A stretch of 64,000 bases of DNA. It comes from Trichobilharzia regenti. Lineage: Eukaryota > Platyhelminthes > Trematoda > Strigeidida > Schistosomatidae. The translations under genes and the position numbers were made by a program. Shown one piece after another: positions 18,701 to 27,975 of the stretch; the first letter of the stretch is position 1; the number at the start of each line of letters is the position of its first letter. The DNA lies in contig OX235263.1 in the NCBI GenBank assembly GCA_944472135.2, positions 3,269,517 to 3,333,516 of the forward strand, in the 5' to 3' direction. The notes beneath the pieces are model-generated. The model saw nothing but the letters and a program-made list of their open reading frames with translations. It was not told the origin of the DNA and made no database searches.

Positions 18701-19570
18701 TAAGTTTGTGTACCTGGGTAGTTGTGTGAGTGCTGGCGGAGGGGTGACGGATGAGATTTCCAACCGTATAATGAAGGCTAGGGTGGCATACATCAACTTG
18801 AGCCACCTCTGGCGCCGTCGCGACGTTAGCCTGGCTGTCAAAGGTCGGGTATACAATGCTTCGGTGCGGGCTGCCCTGCTCTACGCCTGTGAAACCTGGC
18901 CTCTCCGAGCTGAGGATGTGCGGCGACTCTGCGTGTTCGATCACCGCTGTCTCCGCAGGATTGCTTGCGTTCGATGGCATCATCGCGTGAGTAATTCTGA
19001 GGTTCGGCGGCGTGTGTTTGAACAAAGTGGAGATCACCATTCATTGAATGTCGTCATCTGGAAACACCGGCTCCGGTGGCTTGGACATGTGCTCCGAATG
19101 TCACCCCAGAGGCTTCCGTACAGGTCTCTGTTCGCTAGCCCTGGGACGGGATGGAAAAGGCGGAGAGGTGGTCAGTCCATGACGTGGCGTCGTGGGATGA
19201 AGGATTTTTGTGCTAGATTAGCATCGGTTGGTGTGTCACGACTCCCTGGTTGGGGTCCGAGAGATAGCTCAAATCGATGGCTCGAAACGTTATCGGATAT
19301 GGCCAAGAATCGTAATCAGTGGCGAATGTGTTGTGATTTCCTTCTTTCTTCCCTTCCCGATGATAGCTAACGAACACTGTTTGAACTTGTTAAGCATGAC
19401 TGTTTTCCTTCCAGATGAAGTTCTTTATCCGTTCTCTACTTATATATATTTTTTCTTTTCCTTCCTTTTTTTGATCTATGTTGTTTTATTATTATTGTGT
19501 GGCGCATCTTTCTTGGTGCCATATTGTACCAAGTTTTTTGTGCGTTTAAATAAATAAATAATAATAAATA
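15717..19570 (+). mobile_element. RTE-B LINE, full-length, 3.85 kb, with perfect 12-bp TSD
   Basis: The element is bounded by ATTCAATTGTGA at 15705-15716 and 19571-19582. It has a 5' UTR of about 0.6 kb, one intact long frame and a 3' end of AATA/ATA repeats, typical of RTE elements. Its length is close to that reported for the schistosome RTE element SR2 (family knowledge; identity not tested). An undamaged TSD and intact frame suggest recent insertion. Confidence 0.9.
16305..19370 (+). CDS. RTE-B endonuclease-reverse transcriptase, intact (1021 aa)
   Basis: The protein has an N-terminal AP-like endonuclease and a C-terminal RT, and would nick target DNA and copy its own RNA by target-primed reverse transcription. 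Endonuclease motifs are ATYNVRTL near residue 24, CISETRIQD near 54, VLAGDLNAQVG near 180 and DSDHALV near 275. RT motifs include AGFRSGRGCIDHVF, VVFLDIRAAFDSLDR, NSGVRQGCPISPFLFNF and LEYADDIVLL with YADD at about 737-740. A C-terminal RRLCVFDHRCLRRIACVRWH and WKHRLRWLGHVLRMS block follows. No internal stop or frameshift is present. Earlier in-frame starts were not examined exhaustively, but the residue 1 context sits about 20 residues before the endonuclease. Confidence 0.93.
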   Translation: MVVPNVTSNTDILKPRAAFKLATYNVRTLMQIGQQAGLARTLESLAIDVCCISETRIQDPSEVLRLSSPSGSSSSMYHLRLSGDPVASASGVAGVGVALSARAEAALLDWIPINSRLCAVRLEGYTKVKSSRPDRRCLFVVSAYAPTDCSPDAMKDEFYYQLSDLLKQAGRRDIVVLAGDLNAQVGRLSSEENRLGGQWGLHGRRSDNGDRLLQLCADHNLFLASTNFRHSHRRSATWRPPSAKQAWTQIDHIAVSFRWRGCIQDCRSFWSTCLDSDHALVCAKFVLRFGGVRKSRRLSVDVSKLVAPATSLKYQNELKTMLASNPPSSIDEHWLHVQGAMQKASVAACGLKECSANNHWVSASSLQLMDERRSIPAGSEYNNQRKALTRKIRQCLRKDREAWWSERACEMESAAASGNSRKLFQLIRATGSKKQGVSETVCEADGTPITSLKRRLERWAEHFGKQFSWPPASVSTIISPSAPWSVSTDPPTEAEVRKELQVLKRHKAPGPDKLPPALFKDGGETLTMALTGLFRKVWETESVPSMWNEAIIVPIFKKGRRNSCDNHRGISLLPVASKILAAVLLRRLCKIREGLIREEQAGFRSGRGCIDHVFTLRQLLEHRHTYCRPTIVVFLDIRAAFDSLDRTVLWNCLLERGVPEKFVNILKALYRNTSGRVRAYNQLSPLFPTNSGVRQGCPISPFLFNFAIDDILESALKDVREGGVDLLPGDRLFDLEYADDIVLLCDSMQAAQIALNQLAISVCKYGMCFAPSKCKVLLQDWQEPVPALTLAGEPLEVVDKFVYLGSCVSAGGGVTDEISNRIMKARVAYINLSHLWRRRDVSLAVKGRVYNASVRAALLYACETWPLRAEDVRRLCVFDHRCLRRIACVRWHHRVSNSEVRRRVFEQSGDHHSLNVVIWKHRLRWLGHVLRMSPQRLPYRSLFASPGTGWKRRRGGQSMTWRRGMKDFCARLASVGVSRLPGWGPRDSSNRWLETLSDMAKNRNQWRMCCDFLLSSLPDDS

Positions 19571-19689
19571 ATTCAATTGTGATTTAATTTTTAATTTTTA
19601 TGTGTGATAATCAATAATGTTCAGTCGAAATAGATTACAGAAGTTTTTTTTGAGTAACATTTTGATATACCGTATAAAATCTTACTGGT

Positions 19690-21190
19690 CTGTTGTAGTA
19701 AGTAATTCCATATTAGTTTGTTTATTAGATATATCATACAATCAGTGAAACAGTATTACTGTTTACTGGATGAGACACAGTTTCGAACACAATTCATTAT
19801 TGCTGTTAATAATCATTCCGTCACTTATAACCGCACGACTTCAAAACTTCAATTTTATAGTTTTCTTTGTCCTCTCCTATTTGACGTCGTTGGATTACTA
19901 GAGTTGTCCAGATATCCAGCTGGACAAGTGTTGAATCATTCCTACTACACGTATACTTTCTCAGTTGATTCGATAAACAAGACTCTTGTTATCAATCTCT
20001 CCCTCCACCCTGCTAGTACATTAGATTTTAAAACTATCATCTTATCCCATCCATAATATTGTATGGTTGTGTGTGATTGCATGCGGTGAGTATTATAGCT
20101 GAAATAACCTCTGGATTTCTTATCTTATTCAGGCCAACTAACTAATCTAGATTTTGTTAGGTTTTTGTACTCCGCTAGTCTGACTGACTGAGCCCAGTTT
20201 TATTAGTTTGACCTATGACTCAGAACCATATGCGTGGTCAGCGAGCATTCTGCACGCTGTGCAACCGACTCAACGTGAATATAACTAGAGTATAATGATA
20301 TAATTATAATCGTAATAAGTTGTGAAAGTTAAATTGAAGCATCCACCTGTAGTACAGTACGATATTCATAATGAAGCTAACAATACAAATAGAAATGACA
20401 TTTTGCGATTATCCCATGTCATAAAGATAATGGCAGTAATCGTAATAATAGTAATAATAATAACGACATGCATGTCGAAAATGCTCAGGATAATGACAAC
20501 ACCAACAATAAGGAATTTAAATCATCAGTAGTTATTCCATACAAGGGAGGAACCTCGGAAACCACTTTACACAGAATTCTTAACAAGGCAGGCAGGAATA
20601 AAAGTGGCTGGCATTCGAGCCACCCACAAAATCAATTAGAAACAAGCTTTATCGGTTAAAGGATCAATCCTGTGGAGCCTTTAAAACAGAACAATTTAGT
20701 TTATCTAATACCCTGCTGGAATGATTGTTAGGTCAAAATAAATAGGTCAGAATAGTAGAACAGGGGCAGTGAGTCAGACTAGCCGAAAATAAAGATGTAG
20801 ATTAGTTGATCTAAATGAGATAAGAAGTCTAGAGAATAGTTCAGCTATAGCACTCACCACATGCAATCACACACAACCATACAATAGGATGGATGGGATA
20901 ACATGACAGTTTTAAAATCCAATGTTAAAGTATAGTGAAGGGAGAGATTGATAACAGAAGCTTTGTTTATCGAATCAACTGAGAAAGTATACGTGTAATA
21001 GGAATGATTCAACACTTGTCCAGCTGGATACCTGGACAACTCTACTAATCCAACGAAGTCAAATAGGAGAGGACAAAGAAAACTATAAAACTGAAGTTTC
21101 GAAGTCGTGTGATTATAATTGATGAAATGATTGTGAACAGTAATGAATTGTGCTCGAAACTTTTTCATCCAGTAAAGTATTACTGTTTCA
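19690..21190 (+). mobile_element. PLE-B, 5'-truncated copy flanked by inverted arms
   Basis: The left arm (about 19700-20215) and right arm (about 20690-21190) are inverted copies of the family-B 3' end, including the GIY-YIG remnant. Between them, 20460-20660 encodes the linker NNKEFKSSVVIPYKGG and ILNKAGRNKSGWH. A SINE-like fragment interrupts near 20215-20280. All frames are broken. Confidence 0.75.
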
Positions 21191-21374
21191 CCGTGTTAGA
21201 TTTATGACTATGTTTTAGATGTTTGTTGAATGTTAAGTAGAGTTTAGTAGTCGATAGATAGCATTCAAGCTGATTGTGTAGAAAAATCACTGACTCTGCA
21301 GATTATTATTATCCTGTCGGTTTGGGAGTGGCGCATGGTGCTTCAACAGAAAAACTGCATTTTATTCCCCTATT

Positions 21375-21611
21375 TCACCCTTGGAGTGATGTCCAACGCC
21401 TCGTTTCGCATACGAGTTCTACTTCTTGGTCTGTTATGTAATGGTAATCAACGATCTCCTTGGCATATTTTCCAGCTAATAGGTCCTTGGTCGGTCCTTT
21501 CCCTGTGAGAGTCGCTTTTTTGCTAATCCTTTCTGACTGACCTTGCGGGTCTTGATTATACAGCCAGCAAAGTGGACAACTGTTGATAAACGTCTGCAGC
21601 AACCTGTTCGA
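21375..21611 (-). mobile_element. RTE-like LINE fragment
   Basis: The minus strand encodes LLQTFINSC and sequence like RISKKATLTGKGP. The LQTFINSC stretch and its surroundings resemble the post-RT region of RTE-C (LQTFINNCLRS at 29140-29180), but the rest diverges, so this is a related rather than identical family. Confidence 0.5.
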
Positions 21612-21649
21612 AAATGCTTTGATGACACGCCAAGTTTCTGAATGAATGA

Positions 21650-22882
21650 ATGAAGCCGTTTCTAGGTGAGTCTAAGTGGTTTAATTTAATGCCAAAAACT
21701 AATAACCCCAGTAGGATGTATGGTGTTGTTAAAATTCATAACTCAGGATACCCTATTAGGCCTATAGTTGATTTTAGAAATTCACCTACTTATGAATTTT
21801 CTAAATATTTAGACATGGTATTAAATCCCCTAAAAAGCCACTCGAAATCTAGACTAACTAATTCTTATGAACTAAAACACAGATTAGATCATTTAAAATT
21901 AGATAATGAAGAAAAAATGGTTAGTTTTGACATTATCAGTTTATATACATACACGCATAACAATAAATATGGCTATAGAGGCAGTCAGGAACGAACTCAA
22001 TTCTGACCAAGAAGTCGAACTCAGGACAAAAGTGCCACTCGAGGATATAATGCTGTGAGTGCAGCTATGCCTGACTTCCACAGTATTTAAATTCCAAGGG
22101 AAAATATACAAACAAACTGAGGGAGTTTCCATGGGATCACCAATATCCCAGGTTGTAGCAGATATATTCATGGATAGGTGGGAAAGCATAGCGATTGAAA
22201 CGTTCACCCCCACCCCAAAAGTATGGTGGAGATATGTAGATGACACATTCACTGTACTTAGAACACAAGATATATAATAGATTTTTCAAGCACATCAACT
22301 CGAAGGTAGAGGCAATTCAATTCACTTATGAATTGGAAAGTCAAGAAAGGGAACTTCCAATGTTAGATTGCAACGTAAAAAGGAATGAAGATGGGAAGTT
22401 AAACACTAGTGTTTACAGAAAACCCACACATTCAAACAGATATTTGGATTTCCGATCATCCCATCCTATGTCAGTAAAAATAGGATTAGTGAAATGTTTA
22501 AATGACAGAGCACAAAAACTAAGTAGTACCAAGGAAAATCTAAGACAGGAAGTGATACACATAAAAGAAGCCTTGAAACTTAATAATTACCCGGATAAAT
22601 TAGTCAAGAAATATGTAAGTAAATGTAAAAATAAAATAAATAATGATAATAGCGATAGTGATAATAATAATATTAACTAATAATAATAATAATGGTAATA
22701 ATAATAGTGATATTAATGACGACACCAACAATAAGGAATCTAAATCATCAGTAGTAATTCCATACAAAGAAGGAACCTCGGAAACCATCTTACGCAGAAT
22801 TCTTAACAAGGCAAGCAGGAATAAAAGTGTCTGGCATTCGAGCCACCCACAAACTCAATTGGAAACAAGATTTGTCAGTTAA
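21650..22882 (+). pseudogene. PLE-B reverse transcriptase, frame-shifted
   Basis: Successive frames encode the PLE signature RMYGVVKIHN, VSFDIISLYT, GVSMGSPISQVVADIFM, WWRYVDDTFTVLRTQD, the LPMLDCNVKRNEDGKL block, RKPTHSNRYLDF and LNNYPDKLVKKYV. An asparagine-rich stretch from AAT repeats follows, then SSVVIPYKEGTSET. At least three frameshifts or stops separate these segments (near 21960, 22275 and 22680). Confidence 0.8.
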
Positions 22883-23998
22883 AGGATCAATCCTTTGGAC
22901 ACTTTAAAATAAAACAATTAATTTATCTAATACCCTGTGTGCAATGATTGCCAGGTCAAATACATAGTTCAAAGTAGTAGAACAGGAGCAGTAGGCTAGC
23001 CGAGCATATGAACCTAGCAAAGTCTAGATTAGTTGACCCGAATAAGATAAGAAATCTAGAGGATAGTTAACCTATAGCACTACATGCAGTTACACACAAC
23101 CATACAATAGGGATGGGATAGGATGACAGTTTTAAAATCTAATGTACCAGGGTGGAAGGACAGATTGATAACAGAAGCTTTATTTATCGAATCAACTGAA
23201 TGAAAATACGTGTAATAGGAATGATTCAACACCTGTCCCAGATATAAGGAAAATTCTACTGCCCATACGACAAATAGAAGACAGAGAAAACTATAAAACT
23301 CAAATCTCGAAGTCGTGTGACAAAAAGTGATATGATTATGAACAATAATGAATTGTTGAATTGAATCTTTGTTTTTCCCGTCGATTGATTGGACCGAAGT
23401 GCTCGGTCTCAGGTTGATTGATTTGTAGATCTTTTAATCAAATCTATAGGGATGTTGTTTGACGCCTGATATAGTATTTTTGTTTATAAATGTGGTGTTA
23501 TCACAAGATCGTATGACTAACTCTCTAGCATAATAAAGTGATTATATTTGACGCATCTTGTTTTTTTTTTATACACTGTACAATACACTCAAGTGTGGTA
23601 GTCATCACGTCGCCTAATGTCAAGGGGTCGTGATGGTGGTTACGTATTCAAACGGTTTGAAAAAGTCTTTTTGTCATTCTTGTCGTAATGTAACTATTTT
23701 TTGAAAGCACTTTTCAGCTTTTGTTCTGTAATTTGTTATTATGATTGAACAGTTAAATTGTATGACAATAGAATGAAACACTGAATAATTAGAGTTATTA
23801 TTGACATGTGATTATGACCATTTACGAATGAATACTTCTTGAAGCTGATTTATAATTTCTCATTAATTATATGATTATTATTATTAGCAGTAGTAGCAAA
23901 TTAGTAAGTGTAAACATTCACTTTCCAATACAAGCTAAAAACAAGCAAAAATGTCGGGTTGATGTCAGTTGGAGAACCACTGGAAAATACTGAGTACA

Positions 23999-24297
23999 TG
24001 GTATGTACTGGTCGAGAATTTAATAGTCCTGACGCAAAAAAGACGGAAATCAGAAGACCACTAGGTTTGAGATGATACTTCTATTTTCCAAAACACCAGG
24101 AGAATCAATGTCACACAAGTGTGAGAGAGCAATTTAGTGTGAATGTCCGAACTAGTGTGTGAGCGAATATTCAAAATGAACAAATCAATAGACAGTCTTA
24201 AGATGATTGGCTAATTATAATGGAATATCGATCCATATATACCTAGCAAATATAACAGACTGTCAAACAAACACACATATCATATGGATACATATCA
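23999..24297 (-). mobile_element. solo LTR (family L, shorter subtype) inside SINE-2
   Basis: On the plus strand it ends CATATGGATACATATCA and shares the GTCGAGAATTTAATAGTCCTG block with other family-L copies. The first bases (TGTTACG in copy 2) are altered here. GAGTAC precedes it and GTACAGG follows, consistent with a GTAC target duplication in the SINE. Confidence 0.65.
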
Positions 24298-24558
24298 GTA
24301 CAGGATAGCTGTTTCGTCCTAGTTTGTGAATCATTGGCAGTGCTCACCTACCGCCAGGGGTCGAACCGAGGATCTTTCGGTTTCAAGGCAAGCTCGAATA
24401 CCATTTTAACCACTGGGACCCAACTCATTGACCAATCCATGAACTCCAACTCCTACCAATTCGTTATTCTACCGTGTCTGGCCCAAGTCAATATTATCGG
24501 CAAGTATTTACCCTCGCTCCCGACTGGACGAATCCCTATGGTTACGTGTGTGCACATC
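24298..24558 (-). repeat. SINE-2 copy (tRNA head, decayed hammerhead)
   Basis: The minus strand gives a tRNA-like head with B-box GGTTCGACCCC and a hammerhead-like block with CCAATGA, GGACGAAACAGCT and ATCCTGTAC. It is split from its outer tail (about 23960-23998) by the solo LTR. Confidence 0.65.
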
Positions 24559-24600
24559 CAGGATGCGCATTTCGTCCTATTTGGGACTCGTCAGCTGGAT
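24556..24600 (-). ncRNA. hammerhead ribozyme 1 (SM-alpha type)
   Basis: Minus strand: stem I ATCCAG/CTGGAT, core CTGACGA, stem II with GTCCC/AGGAC, GAAA, short self-complementary stem III TGCGCA, cleavage after ATC. The outer stem I region, which normally gives tertiary loop contacts, is replaced by flanking DNA (GTGCACACACG), so cis-cleavage may be weakened. Confidence 0.85.
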
Positions 24601-24884
24601 GTACCTGCATTTCTCAGTGAGTGATGATGTTCCCACCGAGGCTCGAACCCAGTACCCATAGTTTCAAACGCCAAAGCGTTATCCACTAGACCACTTGGGC
24701 CACGAGAGCCACCTGTTGTGCAACGGGTCATATTAATTATTGAATTGAATCTTTGTTTTTCCCGTCGATTGATTGGACCGAAGTGCTCGGTCTCAGGTTG
24801 ACATGTCGGCTCCTTGTGCAGATGGTTCGACGATGTCCGGGCATTTAGTTAGTATACAATTGGTGGATGGTGGCTAGCAGTGGA

Positions 24885-24929
24885 ATCCAGGATGCGCATT
24901 TCGTCCTATTTGGGACTCGTCAGCTGGAT
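24885..24929 (-). ncRNA. hammerhead ribozyme 2 (SM-alpha type)
   Basis: The core and all stems are as in ribozyme 1, and the normal outer sequence (GGAATCC side and GGTACATCC side) is kept. It should be cleavage-competent by comparison with the well-studied schistosome ribozyme. Confidence 0.92.
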
Positions 24930-25213
24930 GTACCTGCATTTCTCAGTGAGTGATGATGTTCCCACCGAGGCTCGAACCCAGTACCCATAGTTTCAAACGC
25001 CAAAGCGTTATCCACTAGACCACTTGGGCCACGAGAGCCACCTGTTGTGCAACGGGTCATATTATTTATTGAATTGAATCTTTGTTTTTCCCGTCGATTG
25101 ATTGGACCGAAGTGCTCGGTCTCAGGTTGACATGTCGGCTCCTTGTGCAGATGGTTCGACGATGTCCGGGCATTTAGTTAGTATACAATTGGTGGATGGT
25201 GGCTAGCAGTGGA

Positions 25214-25258
25214 ATCCAGGATGCGCACTTCGTCCTATTTGGGACTCGTCAGCTGGAT
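25214..25258 (-). ncRNA. hammerhead ribozyme 3, A15.1 variant
   Basis: It is as ribozyme 2 but the base after the conserved GAA is G instead of A (GACGAAGTGCGC), which would turn the A15.1-U16.1 pair into a G-U wobble. Confidence 0.88.
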
Positions 25259-25455
25259 GTACCTGCATTTCTCAGTGAGTGATGATGTTCCCACCGAGGC
25301 TCGAACCCAGTACCCATAGTTTCAAACGCCAAAGCGTTATCCACTAGACCACTTGGGCCACGAGAGCCACCTGTTGTGCAACGGGTCATATTATTTATTG
25401 AATTGAATCTTTGTTTTTCCCGTCGATTGATTGGACCGAAGTGCTCGGTCTCAGG

Positions 25456-25493
25456 ACATCGTAGAAGCATCTGCACAAGGAGCCGACATGTCG
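25456..25493. other. centre of the SM-alpha palindrome
   Basis: About 38 bp separate the inverted arms (CGGTCTCAGG on the left, CCTGAGACCG on the right). The spacer itself is a rearranged piece of the unit (CTGCACAAGGAGCCGACATG), so the junction looks like a fold-back event rather than two clean units meeting. Confidence 0.8.
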
Positions 25494-25691
25494 ACCTGAG
25501 ACCGAGCACTTCGGTCCAATCAATCGACGGGAAAAACAAAGATTCAATTCAATAAATAATATGACCCGTTGCACAAGAGGTGGCTCTCGTGGCCCAAGTG
25601 GTCTAGTGGATAACGCTTTGGCGTTTGAAACTATGGGTACTGGGTTCGAGCCTCGGTGGGAACATCATCACTCACTGAGAAATGCAGGTAC

Positions 25692-25736
25692 ATCCAGCTG
25701 ACGAGTCCCAAATAGGACGAAATGCGCATCCTGGAT
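25692..25736 (+). ncRNA. hammerhead ribozyme 4 (SM-alpha type)
   Basis: ATCCAG, CTGACGAG, a GTCCCAAATAGGAC stem-loop, GAAA, TGCGCA, TC, CTGGAT are all intact. Confidence 0.92.
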
Positions 25737-26020
25737 TCCACTGCTAGCCACCATCCACCAATTGTATACTAACTAAATGCCCGGACATCGTCGAACCATC
25801 TGCACAAGGAGCCGACATGTCAACCTGAGACCGAGCACTTCGGTCCAATCAATCGACGGGAAAAACAAAGATTCAATTCAATAAATAATATGACCCGTTG
25901 CACAACAGGTGGCTCTCGTGGCCCAAGTGGTCTAGTGGATAACGCTTTGGCGTTTGAAACTATGGGTACTGGGTTCGAGCCTCGGTGGGAACATCATCAC
26001 TCACTGAGAAATGCAGGTAC

Positions 26021-26065
26021 ATCCAGCTGACGAGTCCCAAATAGGACGAAATGCGCATCCTGGAT
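26021..26065 (+). ncRNA. hammerhead ribozyme 5 (SM-alpha type)
   Basis: The sequence is identical in core and stems to ribozyme 4. Confidence 0.92.
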
Positions 26066-26349
26066 TCCACTGCTAGCCACCATCCACCAATTGTATACTA
26101 ACTAAATGCCCGGACATCGTCGAACCATCTGCACAAGGAGCCGACATGTCAACCTGAGACCGAGCACTTCGGTCCAATCAATCGACGGGAAAAACAAAGA
26201 TTCAATTCAATAAATAATATGACCCGTTGCACAACAGGTGGCTCTCGTGGCCCAAGTGGTCTAGTGGATAACGCTTTGGCGTTTGAAACTATGGGTACTG
26301 GGTTCGAGCCTCGGTGGGAACATCATCACTCACTGAGAAATGCAGGTAC

Positions 26350-26394
26350 ATCCAGCTGACGAGTCCCAAATAGGACGAAATGCGCATCCTGGAT
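26350..26394 (+). ncRNA. hammerhead ribozyme 6 (SM-alpha type)
   Basis: The sequence is identical in core and stems to ribozyme 4. The unit ends about 30 bp further on. Confidence 0.92.
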
Positions 26395-26589
26395 TCCACT
26401 GCTAGCCACCATCCACCAATTGTATAATAATGAATTGTGTTCGAAAGGTCATCCAGTATACAATACTGTTTAACTTTGTGATACATTTAATAAACAAACT
26501 AATATGCAAGTCTCTGAACTATACAAAAGAACTGAATGATTTGACAATCTCGTAAATTCAAATCTTGTTTTTGATGCTTAACCCAATAG

Positions 26590-26870
26590 ATTTTAAGACT
26601 GATTTCTGACTTTGACGCATTCACTCATATACCGCCGGTAATTGAGAGACGATGCTGTTTAGATAAGTGGAATTTCTCCTGTTGGTGGTGTTAGGTGCTA
26701 ATTCTTGGTTGGTTATTTCCATCACCTCTATCCTCCCTATATTCATTTTAGGTCCTATCTACGCTGCTTCTGTTGCTGACTTGTTGCTTTTCACCTTTTG
26801 ACCTTCGTGTTTCTCTGACATCAGACCTAAATCATCCACGAAGCTCAGATCTACTAGAGAATTCAAAGAA
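26590..26870 (-). mobile_element. RTE-C LINE fragment
   Basis: It resembles the RTE-C region at 29340-29620 (plus-strand matches such as GGTTGGTTATTTCCATCACCTC and AAATCATCCACGAA), the part around the FADD box. It is short and decayed. Confidence 0.6.
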
Positions 26871-27239
26871 TACTATTATGAATTCAGGAGTAAATAAGAT
26901 TGATTTGCCTAGAATTTACGTTTTTTATATATGTAACAAAAGTTCAGACCTGTTCTACTGATAATTTATATCTATATTTAGGTTGTTTTTCCCCCAGTGC
27001 TGTCTGTTGTTGAAGTTGATTTCTCTATGGTAATTATGTAATGAGAGCTGTTGGCTAGCCAAAATTGGTAGACAGCAATTGACGTCAATGTTTACGTTCC
27101 ATATGTGGGTCATGAGGAAAATCACGAACAAAGACTAACTCAATAACCAATCACAGTAGACTTTGCGTGGGCGGATACGATTCGCAGATATATGGATAAT
27201 TTTGTAAGGAACGCTCACAAGCAGTACAGAATAACCTTC
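26871..27239. other. unassigned AT-rich sequence
   Basis: I see no gene or known repeat here. Confidence 0.35.
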
Positions 27240-27975
27240 AGCAGGAGAAATAACCAATTCGAAGACGCTGTTTCTCTGTTAATAATGTCGAATAATAATG
27301 TGCATAAAAATATATAAATATCTGAATAAAAATTCCCATTAAAATTTTCAAAAGAATGCATACTGAACAAAGAGTACTCTTTTCGATGAATTCATCATCA
27401 GGCTCTACATTTATACATACATTATAGTGATTGAATGAATGAGTTAGTGTTATGAACAAGATTAATGTTGCTGTTTAAATAACATCGAATCGATAATATT
27501 GATAGATTACAGCTCAGTAGCATCAACATAAAATAAGCTGAATGTCAGAAAAATTAGGAAAAATAACAATAATATAAATCCATGAATTTATAGTCTCTAC
27601 TGAAGGCCGGCCAGGTCAGTAGTAGTGGGTGACTGAACTTGCTTCTTTTGCACACAAAGCGAAGGTTGTTTCACGCAAATTACAATAGCCTCTGCTCTTT
27701 GGAGCATGCGGTATTTCGATGCTTTTGGCAATTTATTTGTCATCCGGTAGACGATAGAGGAGGATTCTTCAATGGTGGCTGGTTTGGACCATATGCTCTA
27801 ATATCGAACTGTTAATGGCTTTCGCTACCCCTTTACATAAGCCATACTGGGAGATGTTCTTGAGACAGCACGAAAAATCTAGCAACGGCCGATATAACTC
27901 GCTCCACTACAATCGCAGTTGAGTTGGTAGATACAATCAGAAGTGGCTAACTAGTCTAGGTACTTCATCTTTCAG

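Larger units (their letters stand above)
23422..24558. repeat. 1.14-kb duplicated segment, copy 1
   Basis: It matches 32378-33523 in direct orientation with only scattered differences. It contains AT-rich unique sequence, a TTA-type repeat, a solo LTR (23999-24297) nested in a SINE-2, and that SINE-2. The copy ends within a few bases of a hammerhead cleavage site. Confidence 0.85.
24556..25455 (-). repeat. SM-alpha-type tandem units, minus-oriented arm of palindrome
   Basis: The arm holds about 2.7 units of 329 bp. Each unit has a tRNA-like Pol III head (A-box-like TGGTCTAGTGG, B-box GGGTTCGAGCC), a hammerhead ribozyme about 25 bp downstream, and a tail ending AAAAACAAAGATTCAATTCA. Units differ at very few positions. 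Confidence 0.92.
23356..26426. mobile_element. 3.07-kb composite insertion: SM-alpha palindrome plus duplicated segment
   Basis: The block starts on the minus-strand 3' end of an SM-alpha-type unit (GATTCAATTCAA on the minus strand), then holds a 1.14-kb segment, three minus-oriented units, and three plus-oriented units. It is flanked by ATAATGAATTG on both sides, so it sits where a single retroposed unit may first have landed and then expanded. Confidence 0.75.
25494..26426 (+). repeat. SM-alpha-type tandem units, plus-oriented arm of palindrome
   Basis: The arm holds about 2.8 units of 329 bp, the mirror image of the left arm. It is cut off inside a unit at CCAATTGTAT, directly followed by PLE-B sequence. 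Confidence 0.92.
21615..26505 (+). mobile_element. PLE-B copy with RT, split by a 3.07-kb insertion
   Basis: RT and linker remnants occupy 21650-22880, a decayed GIY-YIG region 22910-23100, and the 3' terminal arm runs to 23355. The terminal arm resumes at 26427 and ends near 26505. The interruption is flanked by the 11-bp duplication ATAATGAATTG at 23345-23355 and 26427-26437. Confidence 0.75.

Noticed and set aside
19718..20056. 112-residue frame resembling 20854-21168 on the other strand
   Set aside because: It is the inverted PLE-B terminal arm read in a chance frame.
25560..25680. tRNA-like A and B boxes that could be taken for tRNA genes (also in all SINEs here)
   Set aside because: They sit at the heads of repeated SINE units and lack a complete cloverleaf by eye.
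24334..26486. Regular 329-bp repeats resembling a CRISPR or ordinary satellite array
   Set aside because: Units are long, have no spacers and carry tRNA-like heads and hammerheads; this is SM-alpha-type sequence.
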